This document shows positions 36,266-43,834 of a stretch of DNA of 64,000 bases, piece after piece. Source of the DNA: Clostridia bacterium (GTDB taxonomy: Bacteria; Bacillota; Clostridia; Oscillospirales; CAG-272). The stretch lies in contig JAGBIF010000046.1 in the NCBI GenBank assembly GCA_017935065.1, positions 62,001-126,000 on the forward strand, written 5' to 3'. The translations under genes and the position numbers were made by a program. The notes below the pieces were generated by a model. That model saw only the letters and a program-made list of their open reading frames with translations, searched no databases and was not told the DNA's origin. The first letter of the stretch is position 1. The number at the start of each line of letters is the position of its first letter.

Positions 36266-36379
36266 ATGAGGAAGGATTACCGTAGCCCAGAGGTACAGCT
36301 GCTTATAAAGCTTCAGGATGATGTCATACTTACCTCTGATGATAGCCCCTTTGAGGAGGATGAGGAGGAAGAGGATTAG
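36266..36379 (+). CDS. Short acidic peptide (37 aa) upstream of SCIFF
   Basis: ATG with an ideal AGGAGGT 7 bases upstream and its own promoter. The peptide starts MRKDYRSPEVQLLIKL, continues QDDVILTSDD and ends in a run of Glu/Asp. It is a paralogue of the 40-aa peptide at 26963 (Y..P, aliphatic alternation, D[IV]I.TSD, acidic tail). It lies 100 bp upstream of the SCIFF gene. It could be a second substrate of the neighbouring radical SAM enzyme, but it has no cysteine, so a SCIFF-type thioether cannot form in it. Function unknown. Confidence 0.65.
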   Translation: MRKDYRSPEVQLLIKLQDDVILTSDDSPFEEDEEEED

Positions 36380-36418
36380 TTCCCCGCCTCGCCCTTATTA
36401 ATTTTTTTGATATAATTA

Positions 36419-36447
36419 TTGACATCCCTTGAGTTAGGTGATATAAT
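36419..36447 (+). promoter_or_regulatory. Perfect consensus promoter for the SCIFF peptide
   Basis: TTGACA (36419-36424), a 17-bp spacer and TATAAT (36442-36447): both hexamers exact, spacing ideal. This predicts very strong expression of the peptide gene. Confidence 0.9.
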
Positions 36448-36479
36448 AACACTATAAAAAATATTTTGGAGGATCCGTT

Positions 36480-36632
36480 ATGGAGCGTATCAAGACTATC
36501 GAGACCCGTAAGCTTTGCGAGGGCAACGGTGGATGCGGCGAGTGCCAGACCTCTTGCCAGTCCGCATGCAAGACCAGCTGCGGTATTGCAAATCAGGCTT
36601 GCGAGAACACTGCCGAGAAAGAAAGCAAGTAA
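36480..36632 (+). CDS. scfA: SCIFF ranthipeptide precursor (six Cys in forty-five residues)
   Basis: 50-aa ribosomal peptide, start supported by GGAGG 7 bases upstream. The leader is MERIKTIETRKL; the core is GGCGECQTSCQSACKTSC with a last Cys at 41. Core cysteines are 19, 22, 26, 30, 34 and 41, plus an extra Cys13 near the leader. SCIFF peptides are near-universal in Clostridia and receive Cys-to-residue thioether links from the radical SAM maturase, here encoded 187 bp downstream. The mature product's role in most species is unclear, with reports of signalling. Confidence 0.93.
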   Translation: MERIKTIETRKLCEGNGGCGECQTSCQSACKTSCGIANQACENTAEKESK

Positions 36633-36696
36633 GAAAAGCAAGTAATAAAAGGCAAATTGAAGGCCTTGATGTTTTAGGCGTTTCTTCTGCTTGGTA

Positions 36697-36748
36697 AAGA
36701 GGTTGCCACAGGTGCGTTATTTGCATTTGCGACAGCCTCTTATCTTTT
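36697..36748 (+). terminator. Hairpin between SCIFF peptide and maturase, likely partial terminator
   Basis: AAGAGGTTG pairs with CAGCCTCTT, followed by ATCTTTTT. A second GC-rich hairpin (TGCGGCC...GGCCGCA) follows at about 36749-36772. Together they could lower expression of the enzyme relative to its peptide substrate. Confidence 0.6.
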
Positions 36749-36819
36749 TGCGGCCAGGCTTGGCGGCCGCACGCGGTGAGGATTAGATTCAGACAAAGGA
36801 TTTAAAAGGGAAAACAAAA

Positions 36820-38247
36820 ATGATACATCAGTATAAGCTTCTAGGCTATAATATCATACTCGACGTGGCATCGGGTGCCGTACACGCGACCGATGAGGTG
36901 TGCTATGAAATGATACGCATAATCGACGAGGGTGGCTATCAGGATATGCTTGAGCTCGCCGAGGTAAGGAGTAAGGTAACGGGTGCCGTAAGAGAGCTGT
37001 TCCCGAGGAGTGACGGGCTTACGGATGCCGACCTTGACGAGTGCTACGACGATGTTAAGGCTCTCGTTTCGGCAGGAAAGCTCTTTGCGCCCGATACATT
37101 CGAGCCTATCGCGGGTAAGCTTAAGGAAAAGACGGGCGGTGTCGTCAAGGCGCTTTGCCTTCATATTGCGCACACCTGCAACCTCAACTGCTCTTACTGC
37201 TTTGCAAGTCAGGGCAAGTACAACGGTGAGCGCGCTGTGATGAGCTTTGAGGTAGGCAAGCGCGCGCTTGACTTCCTTATTGAGAATTCGGGCACAAGGC
37301 GCAACCTTGAGGTGGATTTCTTCGGCGGTGAGCCGCTTATGAATTTTGATGTTGTAAAGCGTCTGGTTGCCTACGCAAGAGAGATTGAGGGCAAATATAA
37401 CAAGAACTTCCGCTTCACCCTTACCACAAACGGCGTGCTTATTGATGACGATGTAATTGAGTTTGCGAATAAGGAAATGTCAAACGTCGTGCTTTCGCTC
37501 GACGGAAGGCGCGAGATACACGATAAATTCAGGGTTGACTACCAGGGTCGCGGAAGCTTTGACAGGATAGTACCTAAATTCCAGAGGCTCGTCAGGGAAA
37601 GAGGCGGAAAAAATTATTATATGCGAGGCACCTTCACGCACCGCAATCCCGATTTCCTTGAGGATATCAAGGCGATGCTTGACCTTGGCTTCAGAGAGCT
37701 GAGCATGGAGCCCGTGGTGTGCGCCAAGGGCGACGAGGGCGAGCTTACCGAGGAGGATTTCCCCATCGTATGCGAGCAGTACGAGAGGCTTGCCGAGCTT
37801 ATGCGCGAGCGTGATAAGGCGGGCGACCCCTTCACCTTCTACCACTATATGATAGACCTCACGGGCGGTCCGTGCATCTATAAGAGAATATCAGGCTGTG
37901 GCTCGGACACTGAGTATATGGCGGTGACACCCTGGGGTGACCTTTATCCCTGCCATCAGTTCGTCGGGGATGAGAAATTCAAGCTCGGAGACGTGTTCTC
38001 GGGTGTTAGCAATACCGCCGTGCGCGAGGAGTTTGCGTCCTGTAATGTCTACGCGAGGGAGGAGTGCCGAGATTGCTGGGCAAGGCTCTACTGCTCGGGC
38101 GGCTGTGCCGCGAATGCCTACCACGCGACAGGAAGTGTTAAGGGCGTGTATGAGTATGGCTGCCGCCTGTTCAGAAAGCGTATGGAGTGCGCGGTGGCTC
38201 TTGCGGTCGCGCGTATGCTTGAGGATAACGAAGGAGCCGATAAATAA
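36820..38247 (+). CDS. scfB: Thioether cross-link-forming SCIFF peptide maturase (radical SAM/SPASM)
   Basis: Installs thioether bonds in the SCIFF peptide using S-adenosylmethionine and iron-sulfur clusters. 475 aa. A peptide-recognition (RRE-like) region fills the first 100 residues. The radical SAM core has HIAHTCNLNCSYCFASQG (CxxxCxxC) at about residue 120 and FFGGEPLMNF. The C-terminal SPASM region is Cys-rich: CHQFVGDEKFKLG, then CNVYAREECRDCWARLYCSG and GCRLFRK. AAAGGG precedes ATG. Match to the family is strong and the substrate gene lies just upstream. Confidence 0.95.
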   Translation: MIHQYKLLGYNIILDVASGAVHATDEVCYEMIRIIDEGGYQDMLELAEVRSKVTGAVRELFPRSDGLTDADLDECYDDVKALVSAGKLFAPDTFEPIAGKLKEKTGGVVKALCLHIAHTCNLNCSYCFASQGKYNGERAVMSFEVGKRALDFLIENSGTRRNLEVDFFGGEPLMNFDVVKRLVAYAREIEGKYNKNFRFTLTTNGVLIDDDVIEFANKEMSNVVLSLDGRREIHDKFRVDYQGRGSFDRIVPKFQRLVRERGGKNYYMRGTFTHRNPDFLEDIKAMLDLGFRELSMEPVVCAKGDEGELTEEDFPIVCEQYERLAELMRERDKAGDPFTFYHYMIDLTGGPCIYKRISGCGSDTEYMAVTPWGDLYPCHQFVGDEKFKLGDVFSGVSNTAVREEFASCNVYAREECRDCWARLYCSGGCAANAYHATGSVKGVYEYGCRLFRKRMECAVALAVARMLEDNEGADK

Positions 38248-38251
38248 AAAC

Positions 38252-38313
38252 AAAAAAGAGACGCTTGGCATCGGTGCGTGCGCGAGGCACCGCCGAGGTA
38301 GCGGCTCTTTTAA
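38252..38313 (+). terminator. Long hairpin after the SCIFF maturase gene
   Basis: AAAAGAG-A-CGCT pairs with AGCG-G-CTCTTTT, with an inner GGTGC/GCACC stem. The T-run is part of the 3' arm. It lies 14 bp before the next start codon, so it may attenuate the next gene. Confidence 0.55.
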
Positions 38314-38326
38314 TATATGAGGTAAT

Positions 38327-39679
38327 ATGAAAACCCCTATTTATTCGTTTTTGAAAAAATACAGCGTCTCGGGCACGGTGAGGCTTCATATGCCTGGGCA
38401 TAAGGGCAACGGTCCGCTTGGAGTAGAGGCCCTTGATATCACCGAGGTGCGCGGTGCTGACAGCCTCTTTTGCGCGGACGGAATAATTAAAGAGAGTGAG
38501 AGCGTGGCATCCGAAATCTTCGGCGCGCACACCTTCTATTCAACCGAGGGCTCGTCTCTCTCTATTCGCGCTATGGTTTATCTTACCGCGCTTTACGCGC
38601 GCGCCCTTGGCAGAGTGCCCAAAATAGTCTCTGCGAGAAATTGCCACAGGTCCTTCCTGTCTGCTCTCGCCCTTGTAGACCTTGAGGTGGAGTGGCTTGA
38701 CTCCGCGGACGAGGGCTCTTATCTTACCGCGGGTGATGTAAGGGGGGCGTTTGCCGATTATCTCGGCCGAACACCGACCGAGTGCCTGCCAATAGCGCTC
38801 TACGTTACCTCGCCCGATTATCTCGGTAATATGCAGGACATAGGCGCGCTCGCCGCTCTTTGCCACGAAAGAGGGATGCTTCTTCTTGTGGATAACGCAC
38901 ACGGCGCGTATCTTAAGCTTCTTGAAAAATCACTTCATCCCATTGACCTCGGGGCAGATATGTGTGCCGACTCGGCGCATAAGACGCTTGAGGCGCTGAC
39001 GGGCGCGGGATATCTTCATATATCAAAAAATGCCCCCGTGATGCTTGCGGAAAATGCCAAGCGCGCGATGTCGGTATTTGCCTCGACCAGCCCCTCTTAT
39101 CTTATACTCGCGTCTCTTGATCTACTTAATGAAAAGCTCTTAGGTAGCTACAGAGACGAGCTTCGTGATTTTATAATAAAACTTGATATATGCAAAGAAA
39201 TGATTACAAATAAGGGTGTAAAGCTTGTTGGCGATGAGCCTATGAAAATTACAGTTTACGCAAAATCAATGGGATATAGCGGTAATATGCTTGCCGATGT
39301 ATTGCGAGAGCGAGGCATTGAGTGCGAGTTCTCTGACGAGGATTTTGTGACGCTTATGCCGACACCATCCTCGCGCGCGGATATCACCGTCGCCACCGAG
39401 GTAATTCTCGGGCTAAAGCCTCGCGCACGGAAGAATTCCGAGGCCTCGGCACCCGTGCTGAAGGGAAAGCCCGAGCGTGTAATGAGCGTGCGGGAGGCGA
39501 TCCTTTCTGTGCCCGAGAGGGTTCCTGTCAAGCAGGCTCTCGGCAGGGTTGTATGCGATACCGCCCTTGCCTGCCCGCCCGCGGTTCCGATTTTAATGCC
39601 AGGCGAGAGAGTAGGCTATGATGCTGTCGCGGTGCTTGAGTATTACGGAATTGATAGCCTGCTCGCTGTCAGGGAATGA
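38327..39679 (+). CDS. PLP-dependent Orn/Lys/Arg decarboxylase-family protein
   Basis: 450 aa, fold-type I PLP enzyme of the short Firmicutes SpeA/YaaO type. Family marks: RLHMPGHKGNG near the N terminus, TEGSSLSIRAM, ITSPDYLG-like YVTSPDYLGNMQDI, LLVDNAHGAYL with the PLP Asp, and DSAHKTLEALTG carrying the Schiff-base Lys. A C-terminal domain ends with GERVGYDAVAVLEYYGI. It probably decarboxylates arginine or lysine to make agmatine or cadaverine; the substrate cannot be fixed from sequence alone. GAGGT precedes ATG. Confidence 0.9.
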   Translation: MKTPIYSFLKKYSVSGTVRLHMPGHKGNGPLGVEALDITEVRGADSLFCADGIIKESESVASEIFGAHTFYSTEGSSLSIRAMVYLTALYARALGRVPKIVSARNCHRSFLSALALVDLEVEWLDSADEGSYLTAGDVRGAFADYLGRTPTECLPIALYVTSPDYLGNMQDIGALAALCHERGMLLLVDNAHGAYLKLLEKSLHPIDLGADMCADSAHKTLEALTGAGYLHISKNAPVMLAENAKRAMSVFASTSPSYLILASLDLLNEKLLGSYRDELRDFIIKLDICKEMITNKGVKLVGDEPMKITVYAKSMGYSGNMLADVLRERGIECEFSDEDFVTLMPTPSSRADITVATEVILGLKPRARKNSEASAPVLKGKPERVMSVREAILSVPERVPVKQALGRVVCDTALACPPAVPILMPGERVGYDAVAVLEYYGIDSLLAVRE

Positions 39680-39733
39680 TGTTGCTGAGGCAAACGGTTT
39701 CACTTTGGACGGTATGGCCTAGAATAAAACTAT

Positions 39734-39770
39734 AGAGCCTTGCGGGATTTTCTGCGCAAGGCTCTTTTTT
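39734..39770 (+). terminator. Intrinsic terminator after decarboxylase gene
   Basis: AGAGCCTTGCG (39734-39744) pairs with CGCAAGGCTCT (39755-39765), followed by six T. Confidence 0.9.
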
Positions 39771-39804
39771 ACGAATATTTATTTTCAGCCGAAGGGGTAT
39801 CGTA

Positions 39805-40869
39805 TTACAGATTTGTTCTTCTTCCTACCTCGTAGAGAAGCTCGAGCTCCGCGTGGCGTTCCTGACACTCAACCCTCATTCTCTCAACGGTTGCCTCGTC
39901 AAACCCGTCGAGGTCGCCGTCCTGAAGCTTGCCCTTATACATTCTGTCAAGGATAAGCGCGTAGTTGATATCGTTTGCGACTATTCTTCCGTTACGCTCG
40001 CAGATAACGATGTTTGACTCGCCCGCGAGAAGCTTATCAACCGCGTACGCACCCATTGAGGTTGCGAGAACTCTGTCGCGCAGAGTGGGGCTTCCGCCTC
40101 TTACGATGTGAGCAAATCTTGCGAACTTGGTCTCAACGCCCGTATTTTCCTGAATTTTCTTTGCGATTGCGGGGGCGAAGTCGGAGCCTACACCCTCGGA
40201 TACGATAACGATGAAGTTACGCTTGCCGAGCTTTCTTGACATTCTTATCTTCTCAAATACGGCTTCCTCGTTGAAGGGAACCTCGGGAATGAACACCGCG
40301 GTAGCACCAGATGCGATAGCTGTATTGAGCGCGATGTCACCCGCGCCTCTGCCCATTACCTCAACGACGTTACATCTTGCGTGAGACTCGCAGGTGTCGC
40401 GAAGCTTGTCGATAAGCTCTATTACGGTATTCATAGCGGTATCGAAGCCGATGGTCACGTCGGTAGAGGAAATATCGTTGTCGATAGTACCAGGAATACC
40501 TACACAGGGAATTCCGTGCGCGGTGAGGTCGGTAGCGCCGCGGAAGGTTCCGTCACCGCCGATGGCAACGATGCCGTCAATGCCGAAGGCGCGGCAGGTC
40601 TCGATAGCCTTCTGCATTCCCGCCTCGGTCTTGAACTCGGGGCAGCGGTCGGAGTAAAGGAAGGTACCGCCCTTGTTGATAATATTGGAAACATCACGGA
40701 TAGCGAGGGGCTTTATATCACCCTTGATAAGTCCCGAGTAGCCCTTGAAGATACCCATGACCTCAACCCCGCTTGAAATTGCGGCACGCACTACGGCTCT
40801 TATCGCCGCGTTCATGCCAGGGGCATCACCGCCTGATGTCAAAACACCTATTTTTCTGAATTCTTTCAT
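39805..40869 (-). CDS. pfkA: ATP-dependent 6-phosphofructokinase
   Basis: Phosphorylates fructose-6-phosphate in glycolysis. 354 aa with GVLTSGGDAPGMNAAIRA at the N terminus, VAIGGDGTFRGA (GGDGT points to ATP rather than PPi use), the catalytic PGTIDNDI segment, VEVMGRGAGDIAL and a long C-terminal region. GGGAG precedes ATG and a consensus-like promoter is just upstream. Monocistronic, convergent with the decarboxylase gene. Confidence 0.96.
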   Translation of the reverse strand: MKEFRKIGVLTSGGDAPGMNAAIRAVVRAAISSGVEVMGIFKGYSGLIKGDIKPLAIRDVSNIINKGGTFLYSDRCPEFKTEAGMQKAIETCRAFGIDGIVAIGGDGTFRGATDLTAHGIPCVGIPGTIDNDISSTDVTIGFDTAMNTVIELIDKLRDTCESHARCNVVEVMGRGAGDIALNTAIASGATAVFIPEVPFNEEAVFEKIRMSRKLGKRNFIVIVSEGVGSDFAPAIAKKIQENTGVETKFARFAHIVRGGSPTLRDRVLATSMGAYAVDKLLAGESNIVICERNGRIVANDINYALILDRMYKGKLQDGDLDGFDEATVERMRVECQERHAELELLYEVGRRTNL

Positions 40870-40900
40870 TTTTTTCTCCCGAAATTTTTTTGTCCTTACT

Positions 40901-40929
40901 ATTATACACCAATATTTTCACTTTTGCAA
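40901..40929 (-). promoter_or_regulatory. pfkA promoter
   Basis: On the minus strand, TTGCAA (40924-40929), a 17-bp spacer and TATAAT (40901-40906). Confidence 0.8.
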
Positions 40930-41034
40930 TTGATTTTTAAAAAATATGTAAGTCATATTTAAAAAATTACGCCTGCCACAGAAAATAAAATATTTCGTGC
41001 GCACACAAAGACTTTAAAAAATTTATATATGTAA

Positions 41035-41063
41035 TTGACAAAGATAATATTTTGTGTTACAAT
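41035..41063 (+). promoter_or_regulatory. Promoter of the mgsA-like gene
   Basis: TTGACA (41035-41040), a 17-bp spacer and TACAAT (41058-41063). Confidence 0.8.
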
Positions 41064-41115
41064 ATTTTAAAAAAGTACGATACGCTTTGGCACTTGCTTA
41101 AGGAGGGGAACGCTC

Positions 41116-41550
41116 TTGGTTATCGCAATAATAGCCGATGATAATAAAAAGGAACTTATGGCGCAGTTTTGCACCGCTTATTACGGTATTCTGTGCTGTC
41201 ACCAGCTTTGTGCTACGCACACTACGGGTAAGTATATATCCGATTCGACGGGGCTTGAGATAGAGACCTTCCTTATGGGCTCGACGGGAGGGCTTGAGCA
41301 GATATCCTCAAAGATATCCTTCAACGAGATAGACTGCGTGTTCTACTTCCGCTCAACCGATCCGTCAAAGGAGATACACGATTACGAGAATACTCTGCTT
41401 CGCCTTTGCGACGTATATAACATTCCTCTTGCGACGAATATCGCTACCGCGGAGGTGCTTGTCACCGCTATTAAGAGCGGAAGCCTTGATTGGCGTGAGT
41501 TCGTAAATCCCAGGAGCGAATACAACACTAGAAAGAAGAAAAAGGTTTGA
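41116..41550 (+). CDS. Methylglyoxal synthase-like protein, active site altered
   Basis: 144-aa MGS-fold protein that aligns with methylglyoxal synthase (DHAP to methylglyoxal) end to end: IAIIADDNKKELM, ATHTTGKYISDSTGLEIE, LLRLCDVYNIPLATNIATAE. The SGPxGGDQQ motif, whose Asp is the catalytic base in E. coli MgsA (Asp71), reads GSTGGLEQ, and the FFWDP Asp falls on FRSTDP. It may therefore be inactive or have another activity. Start is TTG 41116 with AGGAGGGG 7 bases upstream. A terminator-like hairpin follows before the DUF1934 gene. Confidence 0.8.
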   Translation: MVIAIIADDNKKELMAQFCTAYYGILCCHQLCATHTTGKYISDSTGLEIETFLMGSTGGLEQISSKISFNEIDCVFYFRSTDPSKEIHDYENTLLRLCDVYNIPLATNIATAEVLVTAIKSGSLDWREFVNPRSEYNTRKKKKV

Positions 41551-41564
41551 TCTTTACGCCGATT

Positions 41565-41598
41565 AGGGGCTGCCCCGTTTTAAAAAGGCAGCCCCTTT
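41565..41598 (+). terminator. Terminator after the mgsA-like gene
   Basis: AGGGGCTGCC (41565-41574) pairs with GGCAGCCCCT (41587-41596), followed by TTTGATTTGATTT. Confidence 0.75.
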
Positions 41599-41620
41599 GA
41601 TTTGATTTAGTGAGGTGGGT

Positions 41621-42022
41621 ATGAGACTTTTTCTACGGTCGGAATTCACATCGCCCGACGATCCCGATACCGAGGTTATCGAGCAGGAGCTTCCCTGCGA
41701 GGTAAGGCTTCGGGGCAGAACGTGGTTTATAACCTATACAGAGCATACCGACGGCGGTGAGTGCGAGGTAGCTCTCGCGTACAACGGACGGCGGCTGACT
41801 ATGGCAAGGCGTGGCGCGGTGAAGGTAACACTCGGATTTTCCCCGAAGGAGAAATTTTCAACGCTGTATACCGTAGGCGGTATGCGAATGAATATGATGA
41901 CCTACACGACTAGGCTTTCGGGCGAGCTTACCGACTGCGGCGGTGAAATCACGCTCGGCTACGATATGAACGTCGGCGGTGTGCCGAGGACGGCGCTTCT
42001 GCGCTTCAAATTCACACCGTAA
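41621..42022 (+). CDS. DUF1934 family beta-barrel protein
   Basis: 133 aa from ATG 41621 (GAGGTG upstream; an in-frame GTG lies at 41615). It has the alternating strand pattern of the YwiB/DUF1934 calycin-like barrel: WFITYTEHTDG, LTMARRGAVKVTLGFSPKEK, then repeated glycine-rich strands GELTDCGGEITLGYDMN and a final TALLRFKF. Function unknown. It is followed 20 bp later by holA. Confidence 0.75.
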   Translation: MRLFLRSEFTSPDDPDTEVIEQELPCEVRLRGRTWFITYTEHTDGGECEVALAYNGRRLTMARRGAVKVTLGFSPKEKFSTLYTVGGMRMNMMTYTTRLSGELTDCGGEITLGYDMNVGGVPRTALLRFKFTP

Positions 42023-42042
42023 GCAAAAAAAGGAGGTGCGCT

Positions 42043-43071
42043 ATGACGCAGGCAGAGCTTAAGGAAAGAATTAAGTCGGGCAATATCGGCGGCGCATACC
42101 TCTTCGTGGGCGACGAGGATTATCTTAAAAAGTACTATGCGGGACAGATAAAGAACGCGGTACTTTCATCGGGCGGTCTTGAGATATTCTGTCACAGCGT
42201 ATTTGACGGTGACGAGGTTGCCCTTGACGACGTGCGCGAGGCGATATCGTCAGCGCCGATGATGGCAGACTACAAGCTCGTTGAGTGGCGCTATCCCGAT
42301 ATAGAGACAATGAGCGAGGGTGAGAAAAAGAAGCTTGAGGAGCTTGCTGCTTTCACAAAAGACTATCCCTACTGCGCGCTCGTTATAACCGTGTCACAGG
42401 ACGGGCTTGAGGCGGGAACGGTGAAGCGCCCGTCAAAGCTTGCCGCGAGGCTTAGCAAATGCTTTGAGCTTGTTAATTTTGAGAAAAGCACCGATGCGGC
42501 GCTCGTCGGCTGGCTTAAAAGGCATTTTGATGCCGAGGGCGTTGCGGTTGACACCAAGACGCTTCACGCGCTTATCTTCCGCTCAGGACACGTAATGCAG
42601 GTGCTTATGGGCGAGGTTGGCAAGCTTTGCGCCTACGCCAAGGCAAACTCGCTTGCGAAAATTACAGAGAACGAGGTAAATCTCGTTGCGTCGGCGACCC
42701 TTGAGTGCGATGCCTTCGCGCTATCGGGAGCTATAAGCGATAAGAACCGCGAGGGTGCTTTCGTTGCTCTTATGGATATGAAGATGCGAAGGATCGAGTC
42801 GGGTGCGGTGCTTGCAACGCTCTGCCGTGCCTTCGTTGAGCTTCTTACGGTTGCTATGCTTATTGAAGAGGGCATGAGCGCGCAGGATATAGAGAGGACG
42901 CTCAAATGGAATGCGTATAAAATAAAGCTCTGCATTTCCGCGGCACGCTCGTGGGGTGTGGCAAGGCTCGCCTCTGCTACGGCAAGACTGCGTGAGCTTG
43001 ACGCGCTCTCAAAGTCGGGGGGCATCAGCGGCTTCTCGCCTATCGAGACCTTTATTTGCGAATATTTATAA
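42043..43071 (+). CDS. holA: DNA polymerase III subunit delta
   Basis: Clamp-loader subunit that opens the beta sliding clamp. 342 aa with the N-terminal ATPase-like fold (YLFVGDEDYLKKYYAGQIK), the ALVITVSQDGLEAG segment, the FRSGHVMQVLMGEVGKLCAY helix pair and the C-terminal collar domain with the late WNAYKIKLCISAAR stretch. Perfect AGGAGG precedes ATG. The usual downstream rpsT is absent; a cyclophilin lipoprotein gene follows. Confidence 0.92.
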   Translation: MTQAELKERIKSGNIGGAYLFVGDEDYLKKYYAGQIKNAVLSSGGLEIFCHSVFDGDEVALDDVREAISSAPMMADYKLVEWRYPDIETMSEGEKKKLEELAAFTKDYPYCALVITVSQDGLEAGTVKRPSKLAARLSKCFELVNFEKSTDAALVGWLKRHFDAEGVAVDTKTLHALIFRSGHVMQVLMGEVGKLCAYAKANSLAKITENEVNLVASATLECDAFALSGAISDKNREGAFVALMDMKMRRIESGAVLATLCRAFVELLTVAMLIEEGMSAQDIERTLKWNAYKIKLCISAARSWGVARLASATARLRELDALSKSGGISGFSPIETFICEYL

Positions 43072-43097
43072 ATATATAAAAAAGAGGAAAAGGAAAA

Positions 43098-43748
43098 ATG
43101 AAGATCAAAAGAATTATTTCGCTTATTCTTACAGTAGCGCTTATGCTTTTGGCGCTTACCGCGCTTACATCCTGCGGAAGTGGCGGCGCACACTGGGGCG
43201 AGCGCAGCACCGAGGGAAGAACGCTTCGCTATGCGAAAATAACCGTAAAGGATTACGGTGATATTATAGTGCTTCTTGAGGAAAGCACCGCACCCAAGAC
43301 GGTCGCAAGCTTTCTTTCGCTTGCCGAGAGGGGCTATTATGACGGACTTACCTTCCACCGCGTTATGGCCGACTTTATGATTCAGGGCGGCGCGCCTAAC
43401 AGCACCGAGAAGGAGATAATGCTCGACTATGTTCCAGGTGAGTTTGCGCTCAACGGCTTTTATAACGACCTCTCGCATCTTCGCGGTACTATCTCGCTTG
43501 CAAGGGCTAATGACCCCAACAGCGGCTCGGGACAGTTCTTTATCAACAACGTTGACTATCCCTACCTTGACGGAAGCTACGCCGCATTCGGTTACGTTAT
43601 CGCGGGAATGAACGTCGTTGACGAGATTACCGAAAATACCGCGAAATACGGAAACTACAACGGTGTTATAAACGACGTGACGAAGCAGGCGGTTATCGAG
43701 TCGGTAAGAGAGATTACCGAGGATGAGGCGCTTAAGATAGCAAAATAA
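43098..43748 (+). CDS. Cyclophilin-type peptidyl-prolyl isomerase, lipoprotein
   Basis: 216 aa with a lipoprotein signal peptide ending in the lipobox LTSC (Cys about residue 27), so it is anchored outside the membrane. The cyclophilin core has TFHRVMADFMIQGG (catalytic Arg in FHRV), GTISLARANDPNSGSGQFFI and YAAFGYVIAGMNVVDEI. It assists folding of exported proteins by proline isomerisation. It lies 26 bp after holA and may be co-transcribed; AGGAAAAGGA precedes ATG. Confidence 0.93.
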   Translation: MKIKRIISLILTVALMLLALTALTSCGSGGAHWGERSTEGRTLRYAKITVKDYGDIIVLLEESTAPKTVASFLSLAERGYYDGLTFHRVMADFMIQGGAPNSTEKEIMLDYVPGEFALNGFYNDLSHLRGTISLARANDPNSGSGQFFINNVDYPYLDGSYAAFGYVIAGMNVVDEITENTAKYGNYNGVINDVTKQAVIESVREITEDEALKIAK

Positions 43749-43834
43749 TTTTAATCGGGACGTCTCTCCCACTGAGGAACGCTCACGAAATTCTCTATGA
43801 CTTTTATGCCGTATATGGGCAGAGGAGAAACAAA

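Noticed and set aside
43749..43834. T-box or other riboswitch before asnA
   Set aside because: The leader is only 86 bp, with no T-box sequence or terminator.
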